Positions 30,788-38,421 of a stretch of DNA of 64,000 nt are shown in pieces. The DNA is taken from the NCBI GenBank assembly GCA_018671175.1, contig JABHIE010000031.1, positions 230,128 through 294,127 of the forward strand. The letters run 5' to 3'. Source of the DNA: Planctomycetota bacterium (GTDB lineage: Bacteria; Planctomycetota; UBA1135). The notes under the pieces were generated by a model. That model did no database searches. It worked only from the letters and a program-made list of their open reading frames with translations, and was not told where the DNA came from. Position 1 is the first letter of the stretch, and the number at the start of each line of letters is the position of its first letter. The position numbers and the translations under genes are program-made.

Positions 30788-31342
30788 ATGTCCAGACCCA
30801 AGAAACAACTCCTTGATTTGCTCCGTGAGCAAGAAGGGCGCCTTCCCGAAGCGAGCCCTTCCATGAAAGATGCAGTAAGTCGTGCGCGGCCTATGGGCTC
30901 CGTTAAGTCTTTTGCCTTGCCGCGTTGGGCCATTCAAGGTGTGGCTGCTTCTGCGATTCTGCTTTTGATGTGGTGGCTCGTAGGGCTCTGGTCAGGCGCC
31001 GACAAGCCAACGCCACTCCCCAATCTTGAGATCTCGGTCGAGGCAGCATCAGCATCAGCCGTTCAAGAAGCTCAAAAAGAATATGGGGTGCGCGTGATTA
31101 CCTACGCGAGTACAATGAAGGGCCGCGCATACGATGTCGCCCTCGAATTAAAAGCTCAAGGAGTCCCTGAGCTTAATCTTCTTCAGATTCAAGGTCACTT
31201 TGTCATCTTTGCCGGTCGGGCCTCTCGCGCTGCTGATTTAGAGTCTTTTCTTGCAGAAGTTAAGCAAATGACCATCGCTAGTGCCCCAAATCAGTACCCT
31301 TTCGCCACGGCCATCATTGAAGCTTGGCCGACCCTTAAATAA
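30788..31342 (+). CDS. Membrane-anchored SPOR-like protein
   Basis: A 184-residue protein with a cytoplasmic N-terminus of ~45 residues, one transmembrane helix (WAIQGVAASAILLLMWWLVG, about 46-65) and a periplasmic domain. The last ~75 residues follow a SPOR-like pattern (VRVITYASTMKGRAYDVALEL, then LNLLQIQGHFVIFAGRA, then DLESFLAEVKQM). SPOR domains bind denuded septal glycan. The match is by pattern only, so 'hypothetical membrane protein' is the safe name. The ATG at 30788 was preferred over 30746, which lies before the likely -10. It heads the rightward run that leads to the small basic protein and queE. Confidence 0.5.
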   Translation: MSRPKKQLLDLLREQEGRLPEASPSMKDAVSRARPMGSVKSFALPRWAIQGVAASAILLLMWWLVGLWSGADKPTPLPNLEISVEAASASAVQEAQKEYGVRVITYASTMKGRAYDVALELKAQGVPELNLLQIQGHFVIFAGRASRAADLESFLAEVKQMTIASAPNQYPFATAIIEAWPTLK

Positions 31343-31347
31343 GACCC

Positions 31348-31353
31348 TGTAAT
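31348..31353 (+). promoter_or_regulatory. -10 element of a likely leaderless promoter
   Basis: TGTAAT ends 5 bases before the ATG of the small basic protein at 31359, just after the previous stop codon. Confidence 0.35.
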
Positions 31354-31358
31354 CCTCG

Positions 31359-31595
31359 ATGTCCATCCACAAGTCCCTTTCCCTCGGTAGTGGTATTTCC
31401 ACTGAGCGTTCCGTCTTTTCCCGACGCGAGCGCGTGGATCGCCTCATCAAAGAAGGCAAACTTTCTCCAGAGGATTCACCAATTGGGCTGCCTAAAGTGC
31501 GTACCCAGTTCAAGGTTGTCAGCCGTAAGGCTAAAAAGGCTAAAGATGCCGACTCTAAGTTGGGTGAAGGCGAAACGCCTGAAGCCGCTGAGTAA
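31359..31595 (+). CDS. PVC-superphylum small basic protein
   Basis: A 78-residue Lys/Arg-rich protein that begins MSIHKSL and contains SRRERVDRLIKEGKL then GLPKVRTQFK. This is the pattern of the short basic protein family known as a signature of Planctomycetes, Verrucomicrobia and Chlamydiae, which has been proposed to bind nucleic acid or ribosomes. The core is intact to residue ~55; the Glu/Lys-rich tail is longer than in typical ~50-residue members. It is 17 bases after the SPOR-like gene, with its own TGTAAT 5 bases before the start, and 30 bases before queE. It is the best taxonomic marker in the window. Confidence 0.85.
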   Translation: MSIHKSLSLGSGISTERSVFSRRERVDRLIKEGKLSPEDSPIGLPKVRTQFKVVSRKAKKAKDADSKLGEGETPEAAE

Positions 31596-31624
31596 AGCCC
31601 GTTTTGCGGGCCGAGAATTCGGCC

Positions 31625-32377
31625 ATGTCTACCCAAGCTGTTTATCTGGATGAGCTCTTTTTGAGTGTCCAGGGCGAGGCCGCTCAATCTGGGCGCGCGC
31701 ACCTTTTTGCTCGTTTGAGTGGGTGTCCGCTGCGTTGTTTTTATTGCGATACGCCCCGTTCATGGGTGCGGCGCGAGTTCTGCGAGGTTCAGTTCCCTAA
31801 TGGCGAAGTTAAGCGTTGGCTAAATCCAGTATCCCTCGAAACCTTTCAGCAGGGCTGGGAAGAGCTACTTCAAGCCTATGGCTGCAAACAAGTCGTTTTG
31901 GCTATTACGGGTGGCGAGCCTTTAGAGCAAACTGAGTTTTTAGAGATTGCCTTGCGACAGTGGCCGGATGAGTCGATGCTTGAAACTGCTGGAGTTTTCC
32001 CTGAGCGCCTGCAGCAATTGTTGCCCGCCCTCTCGAGTGTTTCTTTGGATTGGAAGTTGTCTTCCACCTTGAAAGAACCAGCTGATTGCCTTGCTCCTCT
32101 GGCGTGCCTCGAAATACTTCAGCAGTCTGCGACACCTTTTTGGGTCAAGTTGGTTTATCTGCCTGACACGCCGAGTCAAGAGATTAGCGAGGCTCTCTCG
32201 CAAATTTCGCATGCGGCACCAGGCTGTCAAGTTTGGTTGCAACCAGCAACAGCGATTGCTCCAAATCGAGCGCCAATCGATGGCAAGCGTATGCTCAAAC
32301 TCTTGCTTGACCATTCTCACTACCCGCTCGAGTTACGAGCGCAACCCCAAGGTCATCCTTTCTGGGGCATTCAATAA
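31625..32377 (+). CDS. queE: 7-carboxy-7-deazaguanine synthase, QueE-type radical SAM protein
   Basis: Converts 6-carboxytetrahydropterin to 7-carboxy-7-deazaguanine in queuosine (preQ1) synthesis. Evidence: LFLSVQGEAAQSGRAHLFARLSGCPLRC-type N-terminus, the radical SAM cluster motif CPLRCFYC (CX3CX2C) at about residues 35-42, AITGGEPLEQ as the SAM-binding GGEP motif, and a C-terminal LQPATAIAPN segment. At 250 residues it is slightly longer than most QueE. The ATG at 31625 was chosen over 31604, which would precede it by seven atypical residues. The tgt gene at 61701 uses the product's descendant, so the queuosine route is at least partly present; queC, queD and queF are not in the window. 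Confidence 0.88.
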   Translation: MSTQAVYLDELFLSVQGEAAQSGRAHLFARLSGCPLRCFYCDTPRSWVRREFCEVQFPNGEVKRWLNPVSLETFQQGWEELLQAYGCKQVVLAITGGEPLEQTEFLEIALRQWPDESMLETAGVFPERLQQLLPALSSVSLDWKLSSTLKEPADCLAPLACLEILQQSATPFWVKLVYLPDTPSQEISEALSQISHAAPGCQVWLQPATAIAPNRAPIDGKRMLKLLLDHSHYPLELRAQPQGHPFWGIQ

Positions 32378-32379
32378 TC

Positions 32380-33768
32380 ATGGCATCCGTCTCAAAACTT
32401 TCTGAGCGCCCTTTGGTGGCAATCGTTGGTCGTCCCAATGTTGGGAAATCGTCTCTGTTTAATCGCATCATTGGTGAGCGTCGTGCCATCGTTGAGCCAA
32501 CGGCGGGTGTGACTCGCGATCGTTTGGTTTTACCCGCCGAAATTTCAGAACCGGCCTTGTCCTTTGATTTGATGGACACCGGTGGCATTGGCATCGTTGA
32601 CCGCGTTGATTTGGCCGAGTCTGTAGAAATGCAGGTCATGGTTGGTGTGCATGCATCGGAAGTCTTGCTGTTTTTAGTTGATGCGCGCGAAGGCTTGACT
32701 CCGCTTGATAAAGAGGTTGCACGCATGATGCGCAAAACGGATACACCCATTTTGCTCTGCGCCAATAAGTGTGAAGGCCCTGAAGCTCTTGCAAATCTAG
32801 ATGAGTTTCGCCAGCTTGGGTTGGGCGAGATTTGGCCCATGAGTGCCATGGAGGGCAAGGGGATCTCGGCCATCTATGACGAAATGGCCAAGCATTTGCC
32901 GACAGCGGCAGATGTCAAGAGTATCAGCGAAAGCCTGCGCGTTGCGGTGATTGGGCGGCGTAATACAGGGAAATCATCTTTCGTGAACGCTCTCATTCAA
33001 GAAGAGAGATTGCTCGTGAGCGACATTGCCGGCACGACACGAGATGCCGTAGATGTGCAAATTGAGTGGGAGGGCACACCCGTCACTTTGGTCGACACGG
33101 CGGGTATTCATCGTCGTGGCAAAGTCGCGAATTCGATCGAATACTTTTCGTTGACTCGAAGTGACCATGCCATCCGCCGTTCCGATGTCACTTTGTTGTT
33201 GCTCGATTTGACTCAGCCGCCTGCCAGGCTTGATCAAGAGCTGGCGCGGACGGTCATGGACCGCCATAAGCCCACCGTTATTGTGGGTACGAAGATTGAC
33301 TTGGTCCCTGAGTTGAATATCAATGAGTTTCGCAGTTTGATGGAGCATAAGTTTCCTCACTTGCGTGGTGCGCCGATTTGCATGATTTCCAATACCGAGC
33401 GTACGGGGCTTGGGCGTGTGTTGCGCCAGGCTTTGCGCTTGCGAGAGGAAGCGAGCACGCGCGTGGGTACAGGCGCCATCAACCGAGCCCTTGAAGCCGC
33501 TTTTCAAAAGTTGCGCTTTCGGGGGCGAAGCGAAAAGCCGCGTGTTTATTACGGTACGCAGTTGCGAGTGGCGCCGCCGTCTTTCTTGCTCTTCGTGAAT
33601 AAGAAAGCATTGTTCGACAAAGAAAATGTTCGCGCGGTTTCGCGAGAGCTGCGAGCTCGCTTGGGCTACGATCATGTGCCGATTCGCGTGGTTTTGCGTG
33701 AGCGGACGCGGTCTGAAAGTAAGCGGGCGACAGATACTCGCGGCAAGAATCGTTTCAAGCGTCGCTAG
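32380..33768 (+). CDS. der: Ribosome-assembly GTPase Der (EngA)
   Basis: Double-GTPase needed for 50S subunit maturation. The first G domain has GRPNVGKS (16-23), the DTGG switch and NKCE. The second has GRRNTGKS (near 190-197), DTAG, and TKID near 304-307. A KH-like domain (about 350-440) ends in a basic tail, KNRFKRR. The length of 462 residues is normal. In the second domain the guanine-specificity motif NKxD reads TKID, so Asn is replaced by Thr; this may weaken guanine selectivity. The gene starts 2 bases after queE. The downstream lipoprotein gene is read from its own TAGAAT promoter. Confidence 0.95.
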   Translation: MASVSKLSERPLVAIVGRPNVGKSSLFNRIIGERRAIVEPTAGVTRDRLVLPAEISEPALSFDLMDTGGIGIVDRVDLAESVEMQVMVGVHASEVLLFLVDAREGLTPLDKEVARMMRKTDTPILLCANKCEGPEALANLDEFRQLGLGEIWPMSAMEGKGISAIYDEMAKHLPTAADVKSISESLRVAVIGRRNTGKSSFVNALIQEERLLVSDIAGTTRDAVDVQIEWEGTPVTLVDTAGIHRRGKVANSIEYFSLTRSDHAIRRSDVTLLLLDLTQPPARLDQELARTVMDRHKPTVIVGTKIDLVPELNINEFRSLMEHKFPHLRGAPICMISNTERTGLGRVLRQALRLREEASTRVGTGAINRALEAAFQKLRFRGRSEKPRVYYGTQLRVAPPSFLLFVNKKALFDKENVRAVSRELRARLGYDHVPIRVVLRERTRSESKRATDTRGKNRFKRR

Positions 33769-33785
33769 CGTGGACGCATTGCCGT

Positions 33786-33791
33786 TAGAAT
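33786..33791 (+). promoter_or_regulatory. -10 element of a likely leaderless promoter
   Basis: TAGAAT ends 5 bases before the lipoprotein ATG at 33797. There is no Shine-Dalgarno sequence. Confidence 0.45.
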
Positions 33792-33796
33792 CCGTT

Positions 33797-34330
33797 ATGT
33801 TCCGATCGCTGCTGACTAGTCTTTTACTTCTTGGGCTTTGCTGCTCATCTGTGGGTTGCGCTTCCCTTTTTGGGGACAATGCGCCCTCCGCCCAGTGGGT
33901 CGAGCAAGAGCTAAGCGACGCTCCACCCGTGCGCGATCTGCTTACGGTTTGCCAATGGGCGGCACACAATGCTGGGTTCCCACCCGGTTTCCGAGATGTG
34001 GCCGCACGCACCTATTCCTCTGGTTGGCTTGAAAACTTGCAGCCTTATTCAAACCGCGGTCGGCGCTACCAAGTTGTCTTCGAGGTTGAACCAATGGGTG
34101 GCCCTGGGTATGCCCGTTTACGCGTTCGGGTGGTAGTTGAAAAAAATACAGAGGTCCACCGCACTCTTGAAACGACTGCCGCAAAGTGGGAGCCTCTCGG
34201 CGACGACCGCGACCGTGCGAATAATGTGCTCATGCATGTTTTGGTGCAGTTTCAAAAAGGCGATGCCACAGAGACTTATCGCGAGAAAATGCGCAAGCAG
34301 GCTGATGCATCCTTTGGGGTGGCTCAATGA
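33797..34330 (+). CDS. Predicted lipoprotein of unknown function
   Basis: A 177-residue protein with a clear lipoprotein signal, MFRSLLTSLLLLGLCCSSVGC, lipobox SVGC at about 18-21. The mature part has two conserved-looking pieces, VRDLLTVCQWAAHNAGFPPGF and VFEVEPMGGPGYARLRVRVVVEKN, the second being a beta-rich stretch; I do not recognise a domain. The ATG at 33797 gives the correct signal; the longer ORF starting at 33626 lies inside der and was rejected. It overlaps the next gene by 4 bases (ATGA), so the two are made together. Nothing tells the function. Confidence 0.7.
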   Translation: MFRSLLTSLLLLGLCCSSVGCASLFGDNAPSAQWVEQELSDAPPVRDLLTVCQWAAHNAGFPPGFRDVAARTYSSGWLENLQPYSNRGRRYQVVFEVEPMGGPGYARLRVRVVVEKNTEVHRTLETTAAKWEPLGDDRDRANNVLMHVLVQFQKGDATETYREKMRKQADASFGVAQ

Positions 34331-34854
34331 GCACTTGGAAGTATTGCAAGCATCAAGGTGCTTGTGCCGCTTGCGGGCACTCTTTCATTGAGAAAGAGGT
34401 CTTGTTTTCTTTGCTCCGTAAAGGCGAGGCCGATCTTGAAAGAGGCGATTTGTGCTCGGCCTGTTTTGATGCGCGAGATGAGGAGCGCGATTTGTTTTGG
34501 TGGCGCACTGGCCACAGCTTTGGAAAAGAAGCCATAAAAATGGATCCGCAAGTCTTGCTCGCCGTTTTAGAAAAGTTAGCCGACGAGTCTGCGGATGAAC
34601 ACCGCGACTTTCGGTTTTTGCTAGCTTTGCTGCTTGTGCGCAGTCGCAAGGTGCGACTTGTCAGTGTGGCGAATCGCCGCGGCAAAGAAGTCTTGGTCTT
34701 ACGCAAGGTGCGTGCGCGGCAGACTTTCGATGTCGAGGTGCGCGAGCTTACCGAAGAGAGGCGCAAGACGCTGACCGACAAGTTGACTGTTCTGCTTGAC
34801 CCGACTCGTGAGGGTGGTCTTGAAGAGATGCTTGAGGGTGCTTCCTCGAGTTGA
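34327..34854 (+). CDS. Zinc-ribbon-containing conserved protein
   Basis: A 175-residue cytoplasmic protein. The N-terminus has a likely zinc site of two CxxC pairs: CAAC (13-16) and, after a 27-residue loop, CSAC (about 43-46). A helical part follows (LLAVLEKLADESADEHRDFRFLLALLLVRSRKV) and then a basic stretch. No catalytic motif is visible. It is coupled to the preceding lipoprotein by an ATGA overlap and ends just before the terminator at 34877-34910. It may be one of the conserved planctomycete proteins of unknown function; nucleic-acid binding is only a guess from the zinc site. Confidence 0.65.
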   Translation: MSTWKYCKHQGACAACGHSFIEKEVLFSLLRKGEADLERGDLCSACFDARDEERDLFWWRTGHSFGKEAIKMDPQVLLAVLEKLADESADEHRDFRFLLALLLVRSRKVRLVSVANRRGKEVLVLRKVRARQTFDVEVRELTEERRKTLTDKLTVLLDPTREGGLEEMLEGASSS

Positions 34855-34876
34855 TTATTGGCTGACATTGCTTCTT

Positions 34877-34910
34877 AAAAAAACTCGGCTTTTTAGTCGA
34901 GTTTTTTCTT
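34877..34910 (+). terminator. Rho-independent terminator before mraZ
   Basis: Stem of AAAAAACTCG (34878-34887) with CGAGTTTTTT (34898-34907), a 10-base loop and a trailing T-rich run. It ends the lipoprotein/zinc-ribbon transcript 23 bases after the stop codon. Confidence 0.85.
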
Positions 34911-34936
34911 GCGTAAGGGGGCTTTTGCATTACGAT
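34909..34936 (+). promoter_or_regulatory. Promoter of the dcw cluster
   Basis: TTGCGT (34909-34914) and TACGAT (34931-34936) are separated by 16 bases. Transcription would start near 34943, inside the GGTGA repeats. This is the only clear -35/-10 pair upstream of mraZ. Confidence 0.6.
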
Positions 34937-34939
34937 GGG

Positions 34940-34972
34940 GGTGAGTGGTGAGAAAAGGTGATAATTGGTGAG
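34940..34972 (+). promoter_or_regulatory. Candidate MraZ operator (GGTGA repeats)
   Basis: Four copies of GGTGA(G/T) begin at 34940, 34947, 34957 and 34967, the last three spaced exactly 10 bases apart. Known MraZ proteins bind 3-4 short G-rich direct repeats about one helical turn apart upstream of their own gene (TGGGN in E. coli). Placement right after the -10 would suit repression. MraZ is encoded 30 bases downstream. Confidence 0.6.
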
Positions 34973-35001
34973 CCTTTCCTGCTTCGCTCCTCTCTTCACA
35001 C

Positions 35002-35451
35002 ATGACAGATTTCTCGGGCAAATTCACGCAAAAAGTCGACCCTAAGGGCCGTGTGTGTGTGTCCGGTAAATTACTTTCCTGCTTGCAAGATGAGGCTGAG
35101 CGTTGGTTTCGGATTTGTCCAGGCGACCCAGTTGTTGCCGGCTCTTCCTCCGCCCTCTTGTTCCTTCGGCTGATTCCTGAGTCTGAGTATCACGATTGGG
35201 CCGAATGGACGCGTCCAAAGTGGGAAGGTGCGAGAGATCCTCGCACCCGTGAGGAAAAACGCGAGGCCCGTCGTTTTTTGGGCGATGTCGAAAAGGTCAA
35301 GCTCGACGCGCAGGGGCGTTTCACTTTGCCGCCACAATTGCGCGATGCTGCCGGGATTGAGGGCGAAGCCCTTTTGCACGGCGACGGTCTCTTTGTTGAA
35401 TTTTGGAATCCCGCTCAGTATGAGATGGAAATGGCAGGAGAGGGCGAGTGA
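35002..35451 (+). CDS. mraZ: Transcriptional regulator MraZ
   Basis: First gene of the dcw cluster. MraZ is a ring-shaped double-AbrB DNA-binding protein that represses its own operon in E. coli. Both AbrB halves are visible: SGKFTQKVDPKGRVCVS at the start with DPKGR, and VKLDAQGRFTLPPQLR near 100-115 with DAQGR; these DxxxR motifs are its DNA-binding signature. The 149 residues match the family. The start is the ATG at 35002. It overlaps rsmH by 4 bases (GTGA). The GGTGA repeats 30-62 bases upstream are the expected binding site. Confidence 0.95.
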   Translation: MTDFSGKFTQKVDPKGRVCVSGKLLSCLQDEAERWFRICPGDPVVAGSSSALLFLRLIPESEYHDWAEWTRPKWEGARDPRTREEKREARRFLGDVEKVKLDAQGRFTLPPQLRDAAGIEGEALLHGDGLFVEFWNPAQYEMEMAGEGE

Positions 35452-36389
35452 TACTCATGTGCCCACATCCTTCCCGACCAACTCCCAATCAGGGGCCATC
35501 CTGCCACAAGCCCGTTTTAATGCAGGAAACTCTCGCGGCGTTAGCGCCCGAGCGTGGGGGTCTTTTTGTTGATGTGACCGTCGGAGGGGGCGGACACTCT
35601 GAAAAGATCCTTGCGGCTTCTGAATCCGTACGCTTGATTGCAGTGGACCGAGATGAGCAGGCTTTGGAGCGCGCCCGTACTCGCTTGAGCGTCTTTGGCG
35701 ATCGTGTGACTTTCGTCCATGCTCCATTTTCCAGCCTGGCGTCTTTGATTCCGGCCGAGTGGGTAGGCAACATCAGCGGAATATTAGCTGACTTCGGTGT
35801 CTCATCGGATCAGTTGGAAGACCGCGAACGCGGGTTTTCTTTTCAGGAAGACGGCCCGCTAGATATGCGCATGGATCGAACCAAGCAGAAGACAAGTGCT
35901 GCCGTTTTGTGCGCACGCGCCTCGGAAGATGACTTGGAGACTTGGCTGCGCGAATTCGGCGAAGAGCGGTACTCTCGCAGGGTTGCGCATGCAATCGTGA
36001 TGCAGCGACGCGTGGGGCCCTTGTTGCGGACATCTCAATTGGCAGAACTCGTTTCTCGCACGGTTTCTCGTGGCCGTCAGGGCATCCACCCTGCGACACG
36101 CACTTTTCAGGCTTTGCGTATCGCAGTGAACCGCGAGCTCGACGAGGTTGATGCTTTCCTTAGCGTGTCTCCTGCGCTACTTGGTGTAGATGGTCGCCTT
36201 GCTGTCATTAGCTTTCATTCGCTGGAAGATCGTCGCGCCAAACGCGCATTGCGAAATGAGGCACGCAGTCGTGAATTTGAAGACATCCTGAAGGGTGGCG
36301 TGACGGCTCAGTCTGCTGAGTTAAGGGAAAACCCGCGTTCTCGTAGTGCACGATTGCGTGCTATTCGTCGCGTGGAGGCTCTCTCTTGA
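35448..36389 (+). CDS. rsmH: 16S rRNA m4C1402 methyltransferase
   Basis: RsmH (MraW) N4-methylates C1402 in the decoding centre of 16S rRNA using SAM. The 313 residues carry the N-terminal HKPVLMQETL, the SAM-binding FVDVTVGGGGHSEKIL, ADFGVSSDQLEDRERGFSF with the family's LDMRMD downstream, and FQALRIAVNRELDEVD plus ISFHSLEDRRAKRAL. All are diagnostic. The GTG at 35448 overlaps the mraZ stop; an ATG at 35457 would remove three residues and is also reasonable. It is coupled to the next ORF by a TTGA overlap. Confidence 0.95.
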   Translation: MILMCPHPSRPTPNQGPSCHKPVLMQETLAALAPERGGLFVDVTVGGGGHSEKILAASESVRLIAVDRDEQALERARTRLSVFGDRVTFVHAPFSSLASLIPAEWVGNISGILADFGVSSDQLEDRERGFSFQEDGPLDMRMDRTKQKTSAAVLCARASEDDLETWLREFGEERYSRRVAHAIVMQRRVGPLLRTSQLAELVSRTVSRGRQGIHPATRTFQALRIAVNRELDEVDAFLSVSPALLGVDGRLAVISFHSLEDRRAKRALRNEARSREFEDILKGGVTAQSAELRENPRSRSARLRAIRRVEALS

Positions 36390-36640
36390 GTAGTCGCGCA
36401 TTGGGGCTGGCTCTCTTGACTTTGATCGAGCTAGTGTTTGCCTTGGGCTTGCGAAGTCACTCTTTGGGCGTGGCCTCTCGCACTGAATTGCACACGCGCC
36501 AGTATTTGTCCTTCCACGAAGTCCGCGTCGAGACTCAATGCTTGACTGACGCTTACTGCTCACCCACAGCAGTGTCTGCACGCATCTTGTGGCGCGAGCA
36601 GCAGCAACATCTGACTGATCAGCAATTGCCGCAACTGTGA
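36386..36640 (+). CDS. ftsL: FtsL-like small membrane protein
   Basis: An 84-residue bitopic protein with one transmembrane helix at about 5-23 (ALGLALLTLIELVFALGL) and a periplasmic part with coiled-coil character near its end (ILWREQQQHLTDQQLPQL). The only support for FtsL is size, topology and the exact slot between rsmH and ftsI; FtsL is poorly conserved everywhere. Two cysteines in the periplasmic part are unusual. The start codon is TTG at 36386, overlapping the rsmH stop by 4 bases, and its own stop overlaps the ftsI start (GTGA). If it is FtsL it would act with FtsI and FtsW in septal peptidoglycan synthesis. Confidence 0.6.
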   Translation: MSSRALGLALLTLIELVFALGLRSHSLGVASRTELHTRQYLSFHEVRVETQCLTDAYCSPTAVSARILWREQQQHLTDQQLPQL

Positions 36641-38421
36641 GCAAGAGCCTCCTTGTCGCTTTGAGGCCCGGATGGGTGCTTGCACCAGTTGGGATTATTT
36701 TTGTCCTGACTTTTTTCAGATTGATTTACTTTCAGTTGGATCAAGGTGCTGAGGTTGAAGGGCGAGTGCTCTCGCGAGTCATGTACGAAACTGAAATCGA
36801 AGCGCCGCGCGGGAAGATTTTAGACCGCCACGGAGCCGTATTGGCAGAAGACCGTGGCGTCTGGGCTCTTGAGATGGACGAGCCTGCAAAGTTACGCCGC
36901 CATTTGCGTCCAGGGATGGAGCGCGAGTTGCTAAAGCGAGAGCTCACCCTGATTGCGGAAGCGGCGGGCGTTCCCTTGGCTGAGCTGGCGGCGGTCGTGC
37001 TTAACCCAAAAAAAACATATGCGGTTTTGGCAGACGATCTCTCGAGTTCTGAGCACAGGAGACTGGCTGCAATTCTTCGGACGATGCGAGGTTCGGGCAT
37101 AAAAATGCGGCGACATTGGCGGCGTGTCTATCCACAAGGCCGCGCTCTGGCGCACATGGTTGGCCTTTTGGTTGATCACGATGGAAAGCGCGAAGGAGTG
37201 CTCGGCCTTGAAGCAATGTGTCAAGATGACTTGCATGGTCAGGATGGTTCGAAGGCGAGTTTGGGCGTGGCTGGGGGGCGAGGGATAAACCCAGCCCTTG
37301 GCTTTCAGGCCGCACAAGAAGCACCAGCCGTAGAGACGACTCTTGACTCGCGGATTGGAGCGGTCTTGCTTGAACAGCTAGATGCCGTGCAACTTGAGCA
37401 CAACCCGGATTGGGTCGCTGGTGTCGTCGTTGATGTGCGAACGGGGGACTTGCTGGCCATCGGGGGCCTCCCTGATTTCAATCCTAATTGGCCAGGAGAG
37501 AATACGACACGAGACGAGGAAGGCCATTTGCTGGGGCTTGCCCTGCCAGCTTTCTGGCCGATTGAACCGGGTAGTACTTGCAAGCCATTCATTGTGGGGC
37601 GCGCATTGCAAGAAGGCGCTATTCAGGAAACCGATACCTTTTCGAATCGTGGCGGAACTTGGAATATTCGAAAGCCGCCAATTCGCAATGCGAGCGGCGT
37701 ACCCGATAGGCCAATGACCCCACGAGAGGTGCTTGCATATTCGTCCAATATTGGCGCAGGACAAATCGGCCTGAAATTGGGGGTTGATGGGGTTCAGAGG
37801 GCTTTCCGCGATTTTGCTTTCTGGGAACCTCTTGGCTTGAGCCTGCGCGAGCCCTTTCCAGGGATTGAGCCCGCTGCTAAGTATTGGAAGGGAAAGCAGG
37901 GAACCATCTGGACGGTGCCCTCTGTTTCGATGGGCCATCAATTGCAAATAACCCCTGCTCGATTGGCATACTCCTTTGCTGCACTCGTAAATGGTGGCCA
38001 GTATTTCAAACCCCGTTTGTTTGCAGGTCAGCCCATTGCGGCACCACGCAAAGTCTTGTCTGAAAGTGTTTCAAAATTTTTGTGCATGGCTATGACAGAT
38101 GTTGTTGAAATGCCTCATCGGGTTTGGCTTCCACGCTCAAGTGGTTTTCGATGGGGGGGGAAGAGTGGCACGACTCAAAAACTTCATGAGTCAAATTACA
38201 CATCCCTTTTTGCGGCATTCGGGCCAACAGAAAATCCTGAAATCGTGGTCGTGATTGTTGCCGATAATCCGAAGGGCAAGGAGCACTACGGAAGTAAAGT
38301 TGCGGGGGTGGCCGCCGGCAATGTTCTGCGTCGCTCGGTCGAACTAATGGCTCGAGCTCCACGGTCTGTAGACTTGGTTCCTGCCTCAACAGGCGTTATG
38401 TTTTCCAATAGGAAACCATGA
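36637..38421 (+). CDS. ftsI: Peptidoglycan D,D-transpeptidase FtsI (PBP3 type)
   Basis: Class B penicillin-binding protein that cross-links septal peptidoglycan. One N-terminal membrane helix (17-37) is followed by a dimerisation domain with IEAPRGKILDRHGAVLAE, then the transpeptidase domain with all three active-site motifs: SxxK as GSTCK (about 315), SxN as YSSN (about 370), and KSGT near 508. The length of 594 residues is normal; no PASTA domains. The GTG at 36637 overlaps the FtsL-like stop. It is coupled to murE downstream (ATGA). Functional division-type transpeptidase is expected even though ftsZ is not in this cluster. Confidence 0.93.
   Translation: MSKSLLVALRPGWVLAPVGIIFVLTFFRLIYFQLDQGAEVEGRVLSRVMYETEIEAPRGKILDRHGAVLAEDRGVWALEMDEPAKLRRHLRPGMERELLKRELTLIAEAAGVPLAELAAVVLNPKKTYAVLADDLSSSEHRRLAAILRTMRGSGIKMRRHWRRVYPQGRALAHMVGLLVDHDGKREGVLGLEAMCQDDLHGQDGSKASLGVAGGRGINPALGFQAAQEAPAVETTLDSRIGAVLLEQLDAVQLEHNPDWVAGVVVDVRTGDLLAIGGLPDFNPNWPGENTTRDEEGHLLGLALPAFWPIEPGSTCKPFIVGRALQEGAIQETDTFSNRGGTWNIRKPPIRNASGVPDRPMTPREVLAYSSNIGAGQIGLKLGVDGVQRAFRDFAFWEPLGLSLREPFPGIEPAAKYWKGKQGTIWTVPSVSMGHQLQITPARLAYSFAALVNGGQYFKPRLFAGQPIAAPRKVLSESVSKFLCMAMTDVVEMPHRVWLPRSSGFRWGGKSGTTQKLHESNYTSLFAAFGPTENPEIVVVIVADNPKGKEHYGSKVAGVAAGNVLRRSVELMARAPRSVDLVPASTGVMFSNRKP

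Noticed and set aside
32974-34011. 345-codon minus-strand reading frame opposite der and the lipoprotein
   Set aside because: It is antisense to der, which has all GTPase motifs; the frame reads as low-complexity Arg/Gln/Ser-rich sequence with no domain.
37378-37947. 189-codon minus-strand frame opposite ftsI
   Set aside because: Falls within the transpeptidase domain coding region and shows no recognisable feature.
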